Positions 26,191 to 35,499 of a stretch of DNA of 64,000 bases are shown piece after piece (positions within the stretch are counted from its first letter, which is position 1; each line of letters starts with the position of its first letter). The stretch covers positions 29,437-93,436 of the forward strand of contig NZ_WTPY01000015.1 of assembly GCF_011378905.1 (NCBI RefSeq), given 5' to 3'. A program made the translations under genes and the position numbers. The DNA comes from Paraglaciecola sp. 20A4. Lineage in GTDB: Bacteria; Pseudomonadota; Gammaproteobacteria; Enterobacterales; Alteromonadaceae. The notes below the pieces were generated by a model. It made no database searches, had not been told where the DNA came from, and was given only the letters and a program-made list of their open reading frames with translations.

Positions 26191-28488
26191 CTAAAAAGAG
26201 TACTTGGCATTAATACCTACAGTACGTGGACTCCCAATAAAACCATTAATAGAACCTGCTTGCAGAACAGCACTATAATGTGTGGTAACGTAGGTTTCAT
26301 CCGTTAGGTTTTGAACATAAGCCCCAACCTGCCAACCGGCATTATCAGAGCCGATGGCAATGGAGGCGTTTACTAGAGTCACGGCATCCTGTGTTGTATT
26401 GATTGCACTGGTAGTGAATACTTCTCCAGTGTGAACAGCCTCAATTTTACCTGTAAGATTAAGCTCGGATGTTATCTCGAAATATCCATTAAGTGCTATG
26501 TTAGCAGCTACCTTTGGTGCGGTAGTAAAGCGACGGCCAGCAATATCGCCTAAAATTGGATCGTTGCCGTATTCGGCTTTTGGTAACCAAGTAACAGCAC
26601 CAGACATGGTCAGGTTATCGTTAAGTTGGAATGATTGCTCTATTTCAAGACCATAGCTTAGTGCTGAAGGGGCGTTGCTGATCGCGTAGAATAGGCCAGT
26701 AAAGCTTGAAATCTGCAGTTCTGAGATGTCAGTATAAAATACGGCTAAATTTGTTCGGGCAGAGTTTTCTAACCAATCGGACTTGAGGCCTAATTCCCAA
26801 GAGTCAGTGGTCTCTGATTCGAATTCAGGCGATGCCGGTGATGCAGCTGTACCCGCAGCGTTAACGTCGGTGTTGATACCACCTGACTTATACCCGCGGT
26901 TATACGAGGCATAGGTCATTATATCGTCGTTAAGCTTATACTGTAAAATAACCGTACCACTCACCGAACTGTCTTTAAAACTATCGGAATAGGGCAGGCC
27001 AGGCATTACACTAGCTAACGCGAGCGGGTCAAATTGTGGATCACGAAATAATGGATTAGCAAATGAGCCGTCTTTCTTATCCTGAGAATAGCGTGCACCT
27101 ATAATCAGGTTAAACTTCTCGTTAAGGGTGAAGTCCCATTGGGTAAATATTGCAGCGCTCTCAGCTTTGGCTTGCATATCTTCCTCTGTAAAATCCCCTG
27201 GGGCCGCATTAGCAAGCCCTGCAACTCCGAAGACTGTATCCCAATACATTTGAGCATCATTGCCCCAGCCAAGATCTCTGCCCATTGTCAAATCTTCGGT
27301 TGAGTAATATGCACCAATAACATAATCGGCCTTAATATCGCCTTCAAGTTGCCCGCTGAGTGAAATTTCGTTTGAAACAAATTCTGATTTGAATGTTTCG
27401 TCGAGTTTAAGGATGTCGGCTCCGGAGAAGTCGCCATCTTGGTTAAGACTATTTACATCATATTCGCGTATCGCACCTATATACGATAACGTTCCTATGT
27501 CGAGCTCTTGTGTTACGTAAACACTAATACCTGAATCTTTGGTTATATTGTCAGTTATGGAATTCAAGGTTGCTTCAAAGTCAGATGGATCACTAGAAGG
27601 AGCCGTACGACCATCGTCAGTAATGAAACTGTTAACCAAGGGCCGCAATGGGCCATCGATAATGTCAGCAGTTCTGAAACAGCAATCATTATCTTGTTTA
27701 GAATAGTCGGCTATTATACGTATTTCAGTGTTATCTGTAGGTGTGAATAGCAGTTGCGCTTTGAAGCCTTCACTGTCATCAATGGGCTTTGTGCTATCGT
27801 TGGGGTCATTAAAGTACACTTCACGCTCTGATTTCACGCCAGCGAACCTAAATGCGGCGTTATCACCAATAGGGACGTTAATTACTCCGCGAATCAGCTG
27901 TTTGTTGTAATCGCCGAACTCTACACCAACTGAGCCTGACATATCATCTGTGTCAGCTCTGACACTGCTGAGTAAAAGGGCTCCAGCCGAGGTGTTTTTT
28001 CCGAATAGGGTGCCTTGAGGACCGCGAAGTACCTGTAACTGATCTATGTCTAAAAACTGTCCTAGTGCCTGTCCTGAACGAGAACGGTAAACACCATCGA
28101 TAAATACTCCCACAGCCCCCTCAAATACTCTTGCAGTTCCTGTTGTTCCTATGCCTCGTATCTGAATATTACTGGAAGAAGACGCCAGGGCGTTTGTTCT
28201 AAAAGAAATACTTGGTGAGATGGCATTTATATTTTCAGCATTAAATACACGCGCTTCTAGCAGGTCATCTCCGCTTACTGAAGTAACAGCGATAGGTGTG
28301 GTTTGTAAATTTTGAACCTTCCGTTGCGCTGTTACTGTGACGACTTCAAGTGTTTTCGCTTTTGATTGTTGTGTAGCGTCTATCGTGGAGTCAACATCTT
28401 CAAGCTCTTGAGCCATTGCTAATTGTGTTCCACCTAGGATGGCTGTCATTGCTGCGGCTAGTGTTGCAATTCGAAATATGTTTTTCAT
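26191..28488 (-). CDS. TonB-dependent outer-membrane receptor 4
   Basis: A 765-residue receptor with signal peptide (ILGGTQLAMAQ), TonB-box-like LEVVTVTAQRK, plug motifs SSSNIQIRGIGTTGTARVF and LQVLRGPQGTLFGKNTSAGA, and a barrel ending NAKYSF. It belongs to a second receptor subfamily with receptor 5 (32664-34988): both share GVFIDGVYR.R.G.AL and GKNTSAG. It is 99 bases downstream of the ligase at 28588-30132 on the same strand and may be its operon partner, linking uptake with CoA activation. The ligand is unknown. Confidence 0.93.
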   Translation of the reverse strand: MKNIFRIATLAAAMTAILGGTQLAMAQELEDVDSTIDATQQSKAKTLEVVTVTAQRKVQNLQTTPIAVTSVSGDDLLEARVFNAENINAISPSISFRTNALASSSSNIQIRGIGTTGTARVFEGAVGVFIDGVYRSRSGQALGQFLDIDQLQVLRGPQGTLFGKNTSAGALLLSSVRADTDDMSGSVGVEFGDYNKQLIRGVINVPIGDNAAFRFAGVKSEREVYFNDPNDSTKPIDDSEGFKAQLLFTPTDNTEIRIIADYSKQDNDCCFRTADIIDGPLRPLVNSFITDDGRTAPSSDPSDFEATLNSITDNITKDSGISVYVTQELDIGTLSYIGAIREYDVNSLNQDGDFSGADILKLDETFKSEFVSNEISLSGQLEGDIKADYVIGAYYSTEDLTMGRDLGWGNDAQMYWDTVFGVAGLANAAPGDFTEEDMQAKAESAAIFTQWDFTLNEKFNLIIGARYSQDKKDGSFANPLFRDPQFDPLALASVMPGLPYSDSFKDSSVSGTVILQYKLNDDIMTYASYNRGYKSGGINTDVNAAGTAASPASPEFESETTDSWELGLKSDWLENSARTNLAVFYTDISELQISSFTGLFYAISNAPSALSYGLEIEQSFQLNDNLTMSGAVTWLPKAEYGNDPILGDIAGRRFTTAPKVAANIALNGYFEITSELNLTGKIEAVHTGEVFTTSAINTTQDAVTLVNASIAIGSDNAGWQVGAYVQNLTDETYVTTHYSAVLQAGSINGFIGSPRTVGINAKYSF

Positions 28489-28587
28489 GTTATTTTATCA
28501 ATCTCCATTATTGTTGCTTTATTCTTTAATCATCTGTTTTGATATTAGAAAGGTAAAATCCTTACATTATTTTATTGTTATCCTCCT

Positions 28588-30132
28588 TTAACTGCAGTCT
28601 TTACGTAGCTCTCGTTTCAATATTTTTCCATTTGGATTTCTAGGTAGATCTACGCGAAATTCTAAGCGTTTTATGCGTTGGCGCTTGCCAACCTTCTGAT
28701 TCGTCCAGTCTATTATTTGATTAGTGGTTGGAGCTTGTTCGCCTTGCTTTAGGACGACCAACGCCATGGGGATTTCTCCCCATTCCTGATCAGGGAGTCC
28801 AATAACGGCTACTTCGGAGATGGCTGGATGTTCTAACATCACGGATTCAATATCCGCTGGGTATATATTTTGTCCGCCGGAAAGGATCATATCTTTTTTG
28901 CGGTCTACAATATAAAGAAAGCCTTCTTCATCAATTCTTCCAATGTCTCCAGTACGCAACCATTTCATACCGTTTTTATCTATATATGTTGATTCCAAAG
29001 TAGCGTCTGGTCTGTTGTGATATTCAGTCATCCAGCTGATGCTGCGGGCACAAATTTCACCGGTATTAGGCCAAGGTAATTCGTTATCATCATCGTCCAA
29101 AATAATATAGTCGTGACCAGGAAACGGTTTTCCGACAGAGGATAGTCGACCTTCTGCATCTTCTGGCTGCAGTGTGGTGTTAAATCCTTCTGTTAGACCG
29201 TAGAGTTCAATAACGACACAGCGGAAATTATCGGAGATCTCCTTTTTAAGTGATGCAAACAACGGCGACCCACCAGAGATAATCGCTTCTAAAGACGAAG
29301 TGGCATCAGGGGAAAAGTTGTCAGCTTCTAGGATACGTTGGAATTGAATGGGAACCATCATGGTATGGGTGACTTGATACTTTTTAACGGTTTCAATCCA
29401 TGTGGTAGGGGTAAAGTCTTTTTGAATCACGCAGGTACCCCCTACAACTAGCGGACAAAATACCGATGCCATAGCTATGTTTGAATACATACCTAAACTA
29501 CAAATTGATATTGCACTTTGATGATAGCGATTGGCGAGGGCGAGTTCGTAGGTAGCTTGTATTCGGCGCCGGTGAATTTGCTTGATGCCTTTTGGTTGAC
29601 CGGTAGTACCCGAGCTATAGATGATATTACAGGGGGCATTGTCAGAAATATCAATGTCTAGGTGAGTTAAAGGTTCAGCGTCTCGCCATGTCTCATAATC
29701 AAGACCGTCAAGTGTTGTTGTTTTTTGATAGATAATACTTGTGGTCAGGGCTGGGACTTGATTAAGTTGCCCAGTCAGTCTTTCGGCTTGCTCAGGTGTA
29801 GCAAACAGGACTTTGCTCTGGGAATCATTGAGCATGTTGATTAACCCTTGCTCGTTAACCGCTAAATTAAGGGGTACAACAACAGCACCAGCTTTGAATA
29901 TGGCGTACATAATTTCAACATATTCAACGCAATTTGTCATGAGTATGGCGACAGAATCGCCACTTTTTATACCTAACGCCAAAAGGCCATTGGCAACCTG
30001 ATTAGAGCGTTGGTCAAGTTCGCGCCAAGTTAATGTTTTTTCTTCGTCTATAAGAGCGAGTTTATTTGGAAGCCACTTTCCATGTAAGCGAATTAAATCA
30101 TGAATCAGTGGTGGCTTGATATCAAACTGCAT
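28588..30132 (-). CDS. Acyl-CoA ligase (AMP-binding)
   Basis: A 514-residue ANL-superfamily ligase. Motifs: YSSGTTGQPKGIKQIH, ELYGLTEGF, WLRTGDIGRIDEEGFLYIVDRKKDMILSGG (split here over two motifs) and the C-terminal NPNGKILKRELRK with the catalytic Lys. It is shorter than the 559-residue twins and closer in layout to medium-chain/aryl acid ligases. It probably loads the acid imported by receptor 4, with which it is co-oriented. An imperfect palindrome lies about 200 bases upstream (30329-30358). Confidence 0.92.
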   Translation of the reverse strand: MQFDIKPPLIHDLIRLHGKWLPNKLALIDEEKTLTWRELDQRSNQVANGLLALGIKSGDSVAILMTNCVEYVEIMYAIFKAGAVVVPLNLAVNEQGLINMLNDSQSKVLFATPEQAERLTGQLNQVPALTTSIIYQKTTTLDGLDYETWRDAEPLTHLDIDISDNAPCNIIYSSGTTGQPKGIKQIHRRRIQATYELALANRYHQSAISICSLGMYSNIAMASVFCPLVVGGTCVIQKDFTPTTWIETVKKYQVTHTMMVPIQFQRILEADNFSPDATSSLEAIISGGSPLFASLKKEISDNFRCVVIELYGLTEGFNTTLQPEDAEGRLSSVGKPFPGHDYIILDDDDNELPWPNTGEICARSISWMTEYHNRPDATLESTYIDKNGMKWLRTGDIGRIDEEGFLYIVDRKKDMILSGGQNIYPADIESVMLEHPAISEVAVIGLPDQEWGEIPMALVVLKQGEQAPTTNQIIDWTNQKVGKRQRIKRLEFRVDLPRNPNGKILKRELRKDCS

Positions 30133-30328
30133 TGTGATGTGTTCCTTTTTATGGGTTGATAGGAATAGAAAACGGATAATTTTCTATTTATCTTGCTACG
30201 GTTAAAGCCTGTATTGTTGCTTCAAAAGCAAAGCTGTGGCCTGGGATAGCGTCGCTGCATCTAAGTAACATTCCCGCAACATCTGAGTAGCATGTTAATG
30301 CATGGTTTTATTTTTTGAAATGTTGCAT

Positions 30329-30358
30329 ATGGGCCAAGTTGTATGGAACTTGGGCCAT
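30329..30358. promoter_or_regulatory. Imperfect 12+12 inverted repeat upstream of ligase
   Basis: ATGGGCCAAGTT (30329-30340) and AACTTGGGCCAT (30347-30358) are inverted copies with one mismatch and a 6-base spacer. There is no U tract, so an operator is as likely as a hairpin. The rest of 30133-30508 shows nothing I can name. Confidence 0.4.
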
Positions 30359-30508
30359 TTGAATAGGCGCCATAATTGGAATAAATACTCTATTTAAAAG
30401 AGTAAGGGGATCTGTTTTTATGTACCTAGAGTTTTACTTTTTATATGTAAAAAATTAGGACTTAATTGAGTACATCCATAAAGCTTTTATCTTGGTGACT
30501 CAAAGTAA

Positions 30509-30772
30509 TACCATTCCGCATAAATAAGTGGCCACTCAGAAAACCCCAGCCATTTTTGCGCAAGGCGTCACTATGCAGTAATGGTCAATCCCTTTCAAAT
30601 AGTGAGAACGCAGGGCAAGAATGGCTGGGGCTTTCCCTTTAGGGCGAGTTTTAAAAGGGCTTACTCTGCGTTGCTCGAATTCGCAATAGAATAACTATTA
30701 CTTCATTCAAGCGCCTTGATTAAGCCCTTTTAAAATCTCGCTGAGAGACCACTTATTTATGCGGATTGGTAT
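30509..30772. mobile_element. MITE-like element with about 28-bp terminal inverted repeats
   Basis: The left end TACCATTCCGCATAAATAAG and the right end, read inward as TACCAATCCGCATAAATAAG, match almost completely and extend through GTGGYCWCTC to about 28 bp. Inside there are further inverted pairs: CCCCAGCCATT with AATGGCTGGGG, and GCGAGTTTTAAAAGGGCTTA with TAAGCCCTTTTAAAATCTCG. At 264 bp with no coding capacity and TA at each boundary, it has the form of a non-autonomous miniature transposon. No transposase or second copy is in the window. Confidence 0.75.
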
Positions 30773-30810
30773 AAGGTCATTCTAATTGTCTAATTGTTAG
30801 ATTTAACAAT

Positions 30811-30833
30811 AAAAAAAAGCGGCTGAAGCCGCT
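30811..30833 (-). terminator. Rho-independent terminator for the aldehyde dehydrogenase
   Basis: AGCGGCT (30818-30824) and AGCCGCT (30827-30833) pair; on the minus strand the hairpin is followed by a run of seven U. It is about 140 bases beyond the dehydrogenase stop. Confidence 0.75.
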
Positions 30834-30911
30834 AGAGGACAGTAATACAACACTATCTAAAGGAAAGGTTACACGCTACTAATGGGGTATTAATTCAAAC
30901 ATTTTTGTTCA

Positions 30912-30944
30912 ACCTTATTTTTCGGTGTATTTGAAAAATAAGGT
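30912..30944 (-). terminator. Second hairpin downstream of the aldehyde dehydrogenase
   Basis: ACCTTATTTTTC (30912-30923) and GAAAAATAAGGT (30933-30944) give a perfect 12-bp AT-rich stem with a 9-base loop, 31 bases beyond the stop codon. It may act as an mRNA 3' stabiliser or first terminator. Confidence 0.5.
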
Positions 30945-30974
30945 CAGTAAATCAGTAGCTGATAACAGAAGTAA

Positions 30975-32402
30975 TTATCGTTTTACTTGTTTTTTGAAGG
31001 AATCCATCACTTTAATGCTGTACGGAGGACGAAGCATTTTAAATGGGTCAAGATTTGATTGAGTATAAAAAGCCTTAGCATGACTAAAGTTTTTAAAACC
31101 ATCATAGCCATGGTAGCTTCCCATACCGCTATCACCTACACCACCGAAGGGTAAATCTTCTTGATTCGAGTGCGCAAATAAGTCATTAACAACCATACCA
31201 CCTGAGGATGTTTCATAGGTTAACTTGTCAATTTCCTCCTGATTTTTTCCAAAATAATAAAGACCAAGAGGCTTCGGCTTTTCATTAATTTCATTCACGA
31301 CATTTTGTAGTTGTGAATAACTTACTACAGTCAAAAGCGGTCCAAAGGTTTCTTCTTGCGTAACTCTACACTCAGGTCCTGGATTTAGAATCAACGAAGG
31401 CAATATTTTTCGACCTTCTCCAACTTCATCAGATAGTGGTATAACACGAGCACCCTTTTCTTTAGCGTCAGTGGCTATATCGTTAATACGATCGGCATGC
31501 CTTTGACTAATCGCATGAGTATATTCAGGATCTTGCTTCACATTAGGGTGCAATTTTTTCAAGCTATCTTTACAAGCAGTTACAAATCCTTCAACTGATT
31601 TTTCAGGAATATAGACGGTGTCGGGGCTAAGGCAAATTTGCCCGCCATTCACTGTCTTGCTCCATATGAGTTTCTCTGCGGCCAGTTTAAGATCGGCAGT
31701 TTCAGAGATAATCACGGGATTCTTTCCGCCCAGTTCAAGTGTCAATGGTATTAAGTTTGGCGCTGCAGCTTGAGCAACTAATCTTGCAACACTGGTGGAA
31801 CCGGTGAAAAGTATATGATTAAACTTTAATTTTGAAAACTCGGCAGATAATTCTGGCCCGCCTAAAATAACAGCCAACTCAGATTCATCAAAACTAGCGC
31901 CAATCATTTCGGCCATAACGTCTGAAGAATGTTGACTTAACTCTGATGGTTTTAATAGGCATCGATTACCTGCGCCAAAGATCTCACCGATGGGTGAAAG
32001 CGCTAGTGCTATTGGAAAATTCCAGGGTGAAATATTACCAACAACTCCGATAGGAACATGTTCTACCTTTGATTTTGCACCGATTAAGCCTAGAGGAAAT
32101 TTACTGTTACGCTTCTCCGGTTTCATCCACTTCTTGAGGTTTTTTCGTACATATTTAAGGTTATCAAGTGTCGGCACAATATCTGTAAAACGGGTCGTAA
32201 ATGGTGAGCGGCTTTCAAAGTCAGCCATTACCGCGTCAATAATTGATGCCTCATTACGCACTATCATATCAATCATGCGGTCAATACGATCTATTCTAAG
32301 CGCTAGGCTTGGGTAGGGGTCCTTTATTTGTGCTTCACGCTGAATGTTGAATATACGGTGCATGTTTTCAGTTTGTTTAAGGGTTGTTTCGTTACTGTTC
32401 AT
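30975..32402 (-). CDS. Aldehyde dehydrogenase, coniferyl-aldehyde-dehydrogenase-like
   Basis: A 475-residue NAD(P)-dependent aldehyde dehydrogenase. The cofactor segment GNISPWNFPIALAL (122-135), KPSE (151-154), FTGST (199-203), catalytic Glu223 in LELGGKNPV and nucleophile Cys257 in NGGQICLSPD are all visible. GQxCxxPD rather than GQxCxA is typical of the coniferyl/fatty aldehyde dehydrogenase branch, as is the C-terminal PFGGVGDSGMGSYHGYDGF. It would oxidise an aldehyde from the PQQ alcohol dehydrogenase or an omega-oxidation step to the acid taken by a CoA ligase; that link is inference. It is a single gene with terminators downstream. Confidence 0.92.
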   Translation of the reverse strand: MNSNETTLKQTENMHRIFNIQREAQIKDPYPSLALRIDRIDRMIDMIVRNEASIIDAVMADFESRSPFTTRFTDIVPTLDNLKYVRKNLKKWMKPEKRNSKFPLGLIGAKSKVEHVPIGVVGNISPWNFPIALALSPIGEIFGAGNRCLLKPSELSQHSSDVMAEMIGASFDESELAVILGGPELSAEFSKLKFNHILFTGSTSVARLVAQAAAPNLIPLTLELGGKNPVIISETADLKLAAEKLIWSKTVNGGQICLSPDTVYIPEKSVEGFVTACKDSLKKLHPNVKQDPEYTHAISQRHADRINDIATDAKEKGARVIPLSDEVGEGRKILPSLILNPGPECRVTQEETFGPLLTVVSYSQLQNVVNEINEKPKPLGLYYFGKNQEEIDKLTYETSSGGMVVNDLFAHSNQEDLPFGGVGDSGMGSYHGYDGFKNFSHAKAFYTQSNLDPFKMLRPPYSIKVMDSFKKQVKR

Positions 32403-32531
32403 TGGAGATACCTTAGGTATATTTTATAGGGAAGGTTATCATTTAGCGTAACCAACCATTTTCTTAATCAATGTTTCACACTGTATTTGATGTATAAACG
32501 TTGAACGGGGTGTAATTGATACAGTACAAAG

Positions 32532-32563
32532 TCTATAAATCTATAAATCTATAAATCTATGAA
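32532..32563. repeat. Short tandem repeat, 4 x 8 bp
   Basis: TCTATAAA is repeated three times exactly and a fourth time as TCTATGAA, in the intergenic space upstream of the aldehyde dehydrogenase. Copy number may vary by slippage; no coding role is evident. Confidence 0.9.
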
Positions 32564-32613
32564 TGATACATGCATCGCTTGATTTGGATGTAGCGACTAA
32601 AGCCACTAATAAA

Positions 32614-32647
32614 GAGAGAGATTTCACCGCGAGGTTAAGTCTCTCTC
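32614..32647 (-). terminator. Hairpin terminator after receptor 5
   Basis: GAGAGAGATTT (32614-32624) and AAGTCTCTCTC (32637-32647) pair with one mismatch around a 12-base loop, 16 bases beyond the receptor 5 stop codon. The minus strand continues TTTATTAG. Confidence 0.6.
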
Positions 32648-32663
32648 ATATTTATAAAGTTTC

Positions 32664-34988
32664 TTAGAAAGAACCTCTTAACGTTACCCCATAAGTGCGA
32701 GGAGATCCCAAATAAGCATTCACATCACTTCCCTGAGCAGGGGAATTAAATGCAGCCGTTACGTAGTTTTCATCCGTCAAGTTTTGTGCCCAAAGTTCAA
32801 GCTGCCAACCCTGATCTTCTGAAACTAAAACGAGGTTGGCATTAAGAAGACCTACGCTATCTGATTGACTGATGGTATCAGCTGCGTTGATGAATTCTTC
32901 GGTTTTGTATTGGTACTTAACGCCACCTCTTAGGTAATAACTGTCAGAAATGGGTTGGTCAAAAGTAATGCCCAAATTTGCGGCTACTTTTGGCGCATAC
33001 TTCATGCGCTGACCAGATATAGAGGCATCAGTAATAACTGATTCGCCATACTCAGCGAAAGGTATCCAGGTCGCATCGAATGTGGCGCTAAATACATCAT
33101 TCAATAGCACCATGTTTTCAAATTCAAGACCATAATTTTTTGCTGATTCGGAATTAAGAACGGCAAACTCTAAACCAACAAATTGCGCTACTTGAAGATC
33201 TTCTACCTCGTTATAAAACGCAGCAATGTTAGTGCGCGCACGGCCATCCCAATAGGTTGATTTTAAGCCAAGTTCAAAACCATCAACGGTTTCAGGTTTA
33301 AAAGTAGGGTCTTTCGGTATTGCTCCTGGTGTGAAATCAGGGTTGTCGGCCAAGCTGCCCGCTCCATTCTGGTTAAGGTTTACGCCGCCAGCTTTAAATC
33401 CACGGTTATACGTAAAATAAGCCATGGTGTTATCGCCAGTAAAATACTGCACGCCGAACGTTCCACTAATGGCTTCGTCTTTGTTTACCACATCAGTAAA
33501 AGCTGGCCCAGGGTTTACACCAAAAGCAAAGAAAGGGCCTAGACCGCCTTCTATATTATAAAAGCCGTACTTAAATGATCCCGTTTTTTCTTCTTCTGAA
33601 TAACGCAAACCGGTTATTACCTTCCAGTGATCATTTAGGTTAAACGTGACGTGCGAGAAAATAGCGGCGGACTTATTTTCACCAACATTTAACTCTTGGT
33701 CTACGGGGCCGTCCGGTGCAATGAGTATTGGGGCAGTCGGCCCAAGAATAGGTATTAGAGCCGGGCCGAAGAAAGCTTGAGCGTCGCTCCCATAATCAGT
33801 ATTCCGTTCGATATCAAGATCTTCTTTTGAATAAAAAGCCCCAACAATGTAATCTGCATTGAGTCCTTCTAGAGAACTTGAAAAAGTAAATTCTTGAGAG
33901 AAAAAATCACTTTGAAAATCTTCAGCTAACGTTAACAGATCGACAGCAGTAAAATCAGCGTCGGTGTCTACCTGATCAATGCGGAACTTTCTATAAGCCG
34001 TTGTCGACTTGAAGGCGCCTGCATCAAAGTTATATTCTACATTTAAAACTAAGCCTTTATCATCGACTACCTGCTCGCTTACTGTATTCAGCGCAACTTC
34101 GTAATCGTCAAAGTCGTTAGATGGTACTTTGAGACCATTAGATTCTTGTATAAAATTAATAAACGGCGAAATGGCTGGATCCTCGATGAATCCAACCGTT
34201 GCGTATCCCACATCACCTTCAGATTTCAGTATGTCTGCAATCACATGGATGTTCAGTTTATCGGTTACTTCGGTGTACCACTGAGCTTTTAACGCTTTAG
34301 TTTCTTTACCGTTAACACTGTTACCTGTATTTACATCGGTGTAGTAGCCGTCATCATCAGAGTAAACGGCTGCAATACGCAAAGCAGACGTGTCTGAAGT
34401 CGGTAGGTTAATTGCTGCCTTAAGGTCTTTAGCCCCATAATTGCCCATGCCGACTTCATAGTTACCTTCCATATCATCTAACGTGGGTTTAGTTGAATTA
34501 ATGAGGATAGCACCGGCCGATGTGTTCTTACCAAATAAGGTTCCCTGTGGACCACGAACAACTTGGAGATTACCAATATCGACAAAACTTTCTAGCGCCG
34601 CACCAGCACGTGTGCGATAAACACCATCAATAAATACACCTACGCCACCTTCAAAGCTACTTGAATTACCTGCAGTCCCCAAACCTCGTATTACAATATT
34701 TGCAGAAGCGGCGGCATTATTTGTTATACTAAATTTTACGCTGGGTGTTACAGCAGAGATGTTGCCAATATTTTCAACCCTATTGTCAGCCATTGCTTCT
34801 GCGCCTACAGAGGTAACCGCAAGAGGAACTTCACTCAGTAATTGTGTTTTTCTTTGAGCTGTTACTTCAATTACTTCTAGCATTGGAGACTTTATTTGAG
34901 TTTCAACTTCCACTGCATATGTGCCAGAAGATGCATAGACTGATGCCATTGCTACACTTAGTGGTAATAGTTTCATTGACTTTTTCAT
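32664..34988 (-). CDS. TonB-dependent outer-membrane receptor 5
   Basis: A 774-residue receptor (start chosen at MKKSMKLLPLSVAMAS because AGAGAG lies a normal distance upstream; the frame opens ten codons earlier). It has a signal peptide ending near GTYAVE, a TonB-box-like LEVIEVTAQRK, plug motifs SANIVIRGLGTAGNSSSF and LQVVRGPQGTLFGKNTSAGA, and the terminal LRGSF. It is a paralogue of receptor 4. An AraC-type direct repeat (35359) lies about 370 bases upstream in opposite orientation, with relics of a flavin monooxygenase and an AraC gene around it, so the receptor may belong to the BVMO regulon. Confidence 0.92.
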   Translation of the reverse strand: MKKSMKLLPLSVAMASVYASSGTYAVEVETQIKSPMLEVIEVTAQRKTQLLSEVPLAVTSVGAEAMADNRVENIGNISAVTPSVKFSITNNAAASANIVIRGLGTAGNSSSFEGGVGVFIDGVYRTRAGAALESFVDIGNLQVVRGPQGTLFGKNTSAGAILINSTKPTLDDMEGNYEVGMGNYGAKDLKAAINLPTSDTSALRIAAVYSDDDGYYTDVNTGNSVNGKETKALKAQWYTEVTDKLNIHVIADILKSEGDVGYATVGFIEDPAISPFINFIQESNGLKVPSNDFDDYEVALNTVSEQVVDDKGLVLNVEYNFDAGAFKSTTAYRKFRIDQVDTDADFTAVDLLTLAEDFQSDFFSQEFTFSSSLEGLNADYIVGAFYSKEDLDIERNTDYGSDAQAFFGPALIPILGPTAPILIAPDGPVDQELNVGENKSAAIFSHVTFNLNDHWKVITGLRYSEEEKTGSFKYGFYNIEGGLGPFFAFGVNPGPAFTDVVNKDEAISGTFGVQYFTGDNTMAYFTYNRGFKAGGVNLNQNGAGSLADNPDFTPGAIPKDPTFKPETVDGFELGLKSTYWDGRARTNIAAFYNEVEDLQVAQFVGLEFAVLNSESAKNYGLEFENMVLLNDVFSATFDATWIPFAEYGESVITDASISGQRMKYAPKVAANLGITFDQPISDSYYLRGGVKYQYKTEEFINAADTISQSDSVGLLNANLVLVSEDQGWQLELWAQNLTDENYVTAAFNSPAQGSDVNAYLGSPRTYGVTLRGSF

Positions 34989-35051
34989 GTTTATTATCTC
35001 TCTTATTTTAACAATCATTTGAACACTATTTAGTTCTCTTTAATTTGATCT

Positions 35052-35255
35052 CTAAGAGAGAACTTTATATTCCATTATTTCAGTGGTGATTGAAAATTTT
35101 TGCGTTATAACGTCTTCCATCTCTTTTCCCATTGCTAACTGTGCCGCTAAGGTTTTCTTTTCCAAGATAGTGATATCAGTAATACCTGCCTCCCTCAGTT
35201 TTATGGTCATTAGGATACAGGCACTGATAAGAACAACTTTTGGTTTCGAAACGGA
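35052..35255 (-). pseudogene. Relic: N-terminal part of a flavin-containing/Baeyer-Villiger monooxygenase
   Basis: A startless 67-codon frame reads KPKVVLISACILMTIKLREA then GITDITILEKK. This is the first beta-alpha-beta unit of FAD monooxygenases (pattern KPxVVIIGAGFxGIxxAIKLKEAGI.DftILEK) with the dinucleotide loop degenerated (GAGFSGI replaced by SACI). The next 30 residues do not resemble the family and a stop follows at 35052. In-frame TAG at 35256-35258 blocks the 5' side. It lies divergently from an AraC relic across site S4, the same layout as the intact BVMO and AraC 2. Confidence 0.55.
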
Positions 35256-35316
35256 CTATGGGATAAAAAATAGGTGTTTTATAATCGATCCTTATTCAAA
35301 CGCAACGTTAACCAAA

Positions 35317-35493
35317 TGTTATAGGAATGTTATTATTACGAGTTATTTTCTTTGCATCAAGGTCTTATCGCGTCAAAATGAGGTCATAAGTCGCCAATAT
35401 TGAGGTAAATAACCTAGGTATGAAGATCATTTATACGCAAAGCTAAAACAAAACTTATTGCTATTATTTAAAGTCGTGTGTTTGCTCGAAAAG
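35317..35493 (+). repeat. Direct repeat, left copy (partner 37262-37439)
   Basis: About 177 bp here match the region 37262-37439 at an offset of about 1946 bp: GTTATTATTA, the full AraC site, and then the first codons of the AraC gene are shared. The two copies bracket the BVMO gene. They are diverged, with small differences throughout, so this is an old duplication. Confidence 0.75.
35359..35409 (+). promoter_or_regulatory. AraC-type direct-repeat site S4
   Basis: AAGGTCTTATCGCGTCAA at 35359 and GAGGTCATAAGTCGCCAA at 35380, 21 bases apart, between receptor 5 (minus) and the AraC relic (plus). It is almost identical to S5 at 37305. Confidence 0.6.
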
Positions 35494-35498
35494 TTTTA
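35433..35498 (+). pseudogene. Relic: first 22 codons of an AraC regulator gene
   Basis: The frame reads IRKAKTKLIAII-stop-SRVFARKVL, matching the start of AraC regulator 2 (MRQVATQLIPIIYSRVFAQK). The start codon has changed from ATG to ATA (35433-35435) and a TAA interrupts at codon 13. Homology ends at the stop codon of the BVMO gene, so the rest was deleted. Confidence 0.7.
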
Positions 35499-35499
35499 A

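Noticed and set aside
32532-32563. TCTATAAA tandem repeat as a CRISPR or phase-variation tract
   Set aside because: Unit of 8 bp without spacers, and it is not placed in a coding start or between promoter boxes that I can identify.
35083-35403. 106-codon plus-strand frame upstream of receptor 5
   Set aside because: Composition is unlike a real protein; the opposite strand carries the monooxygenase relic and the AraC site S4 lies within it.
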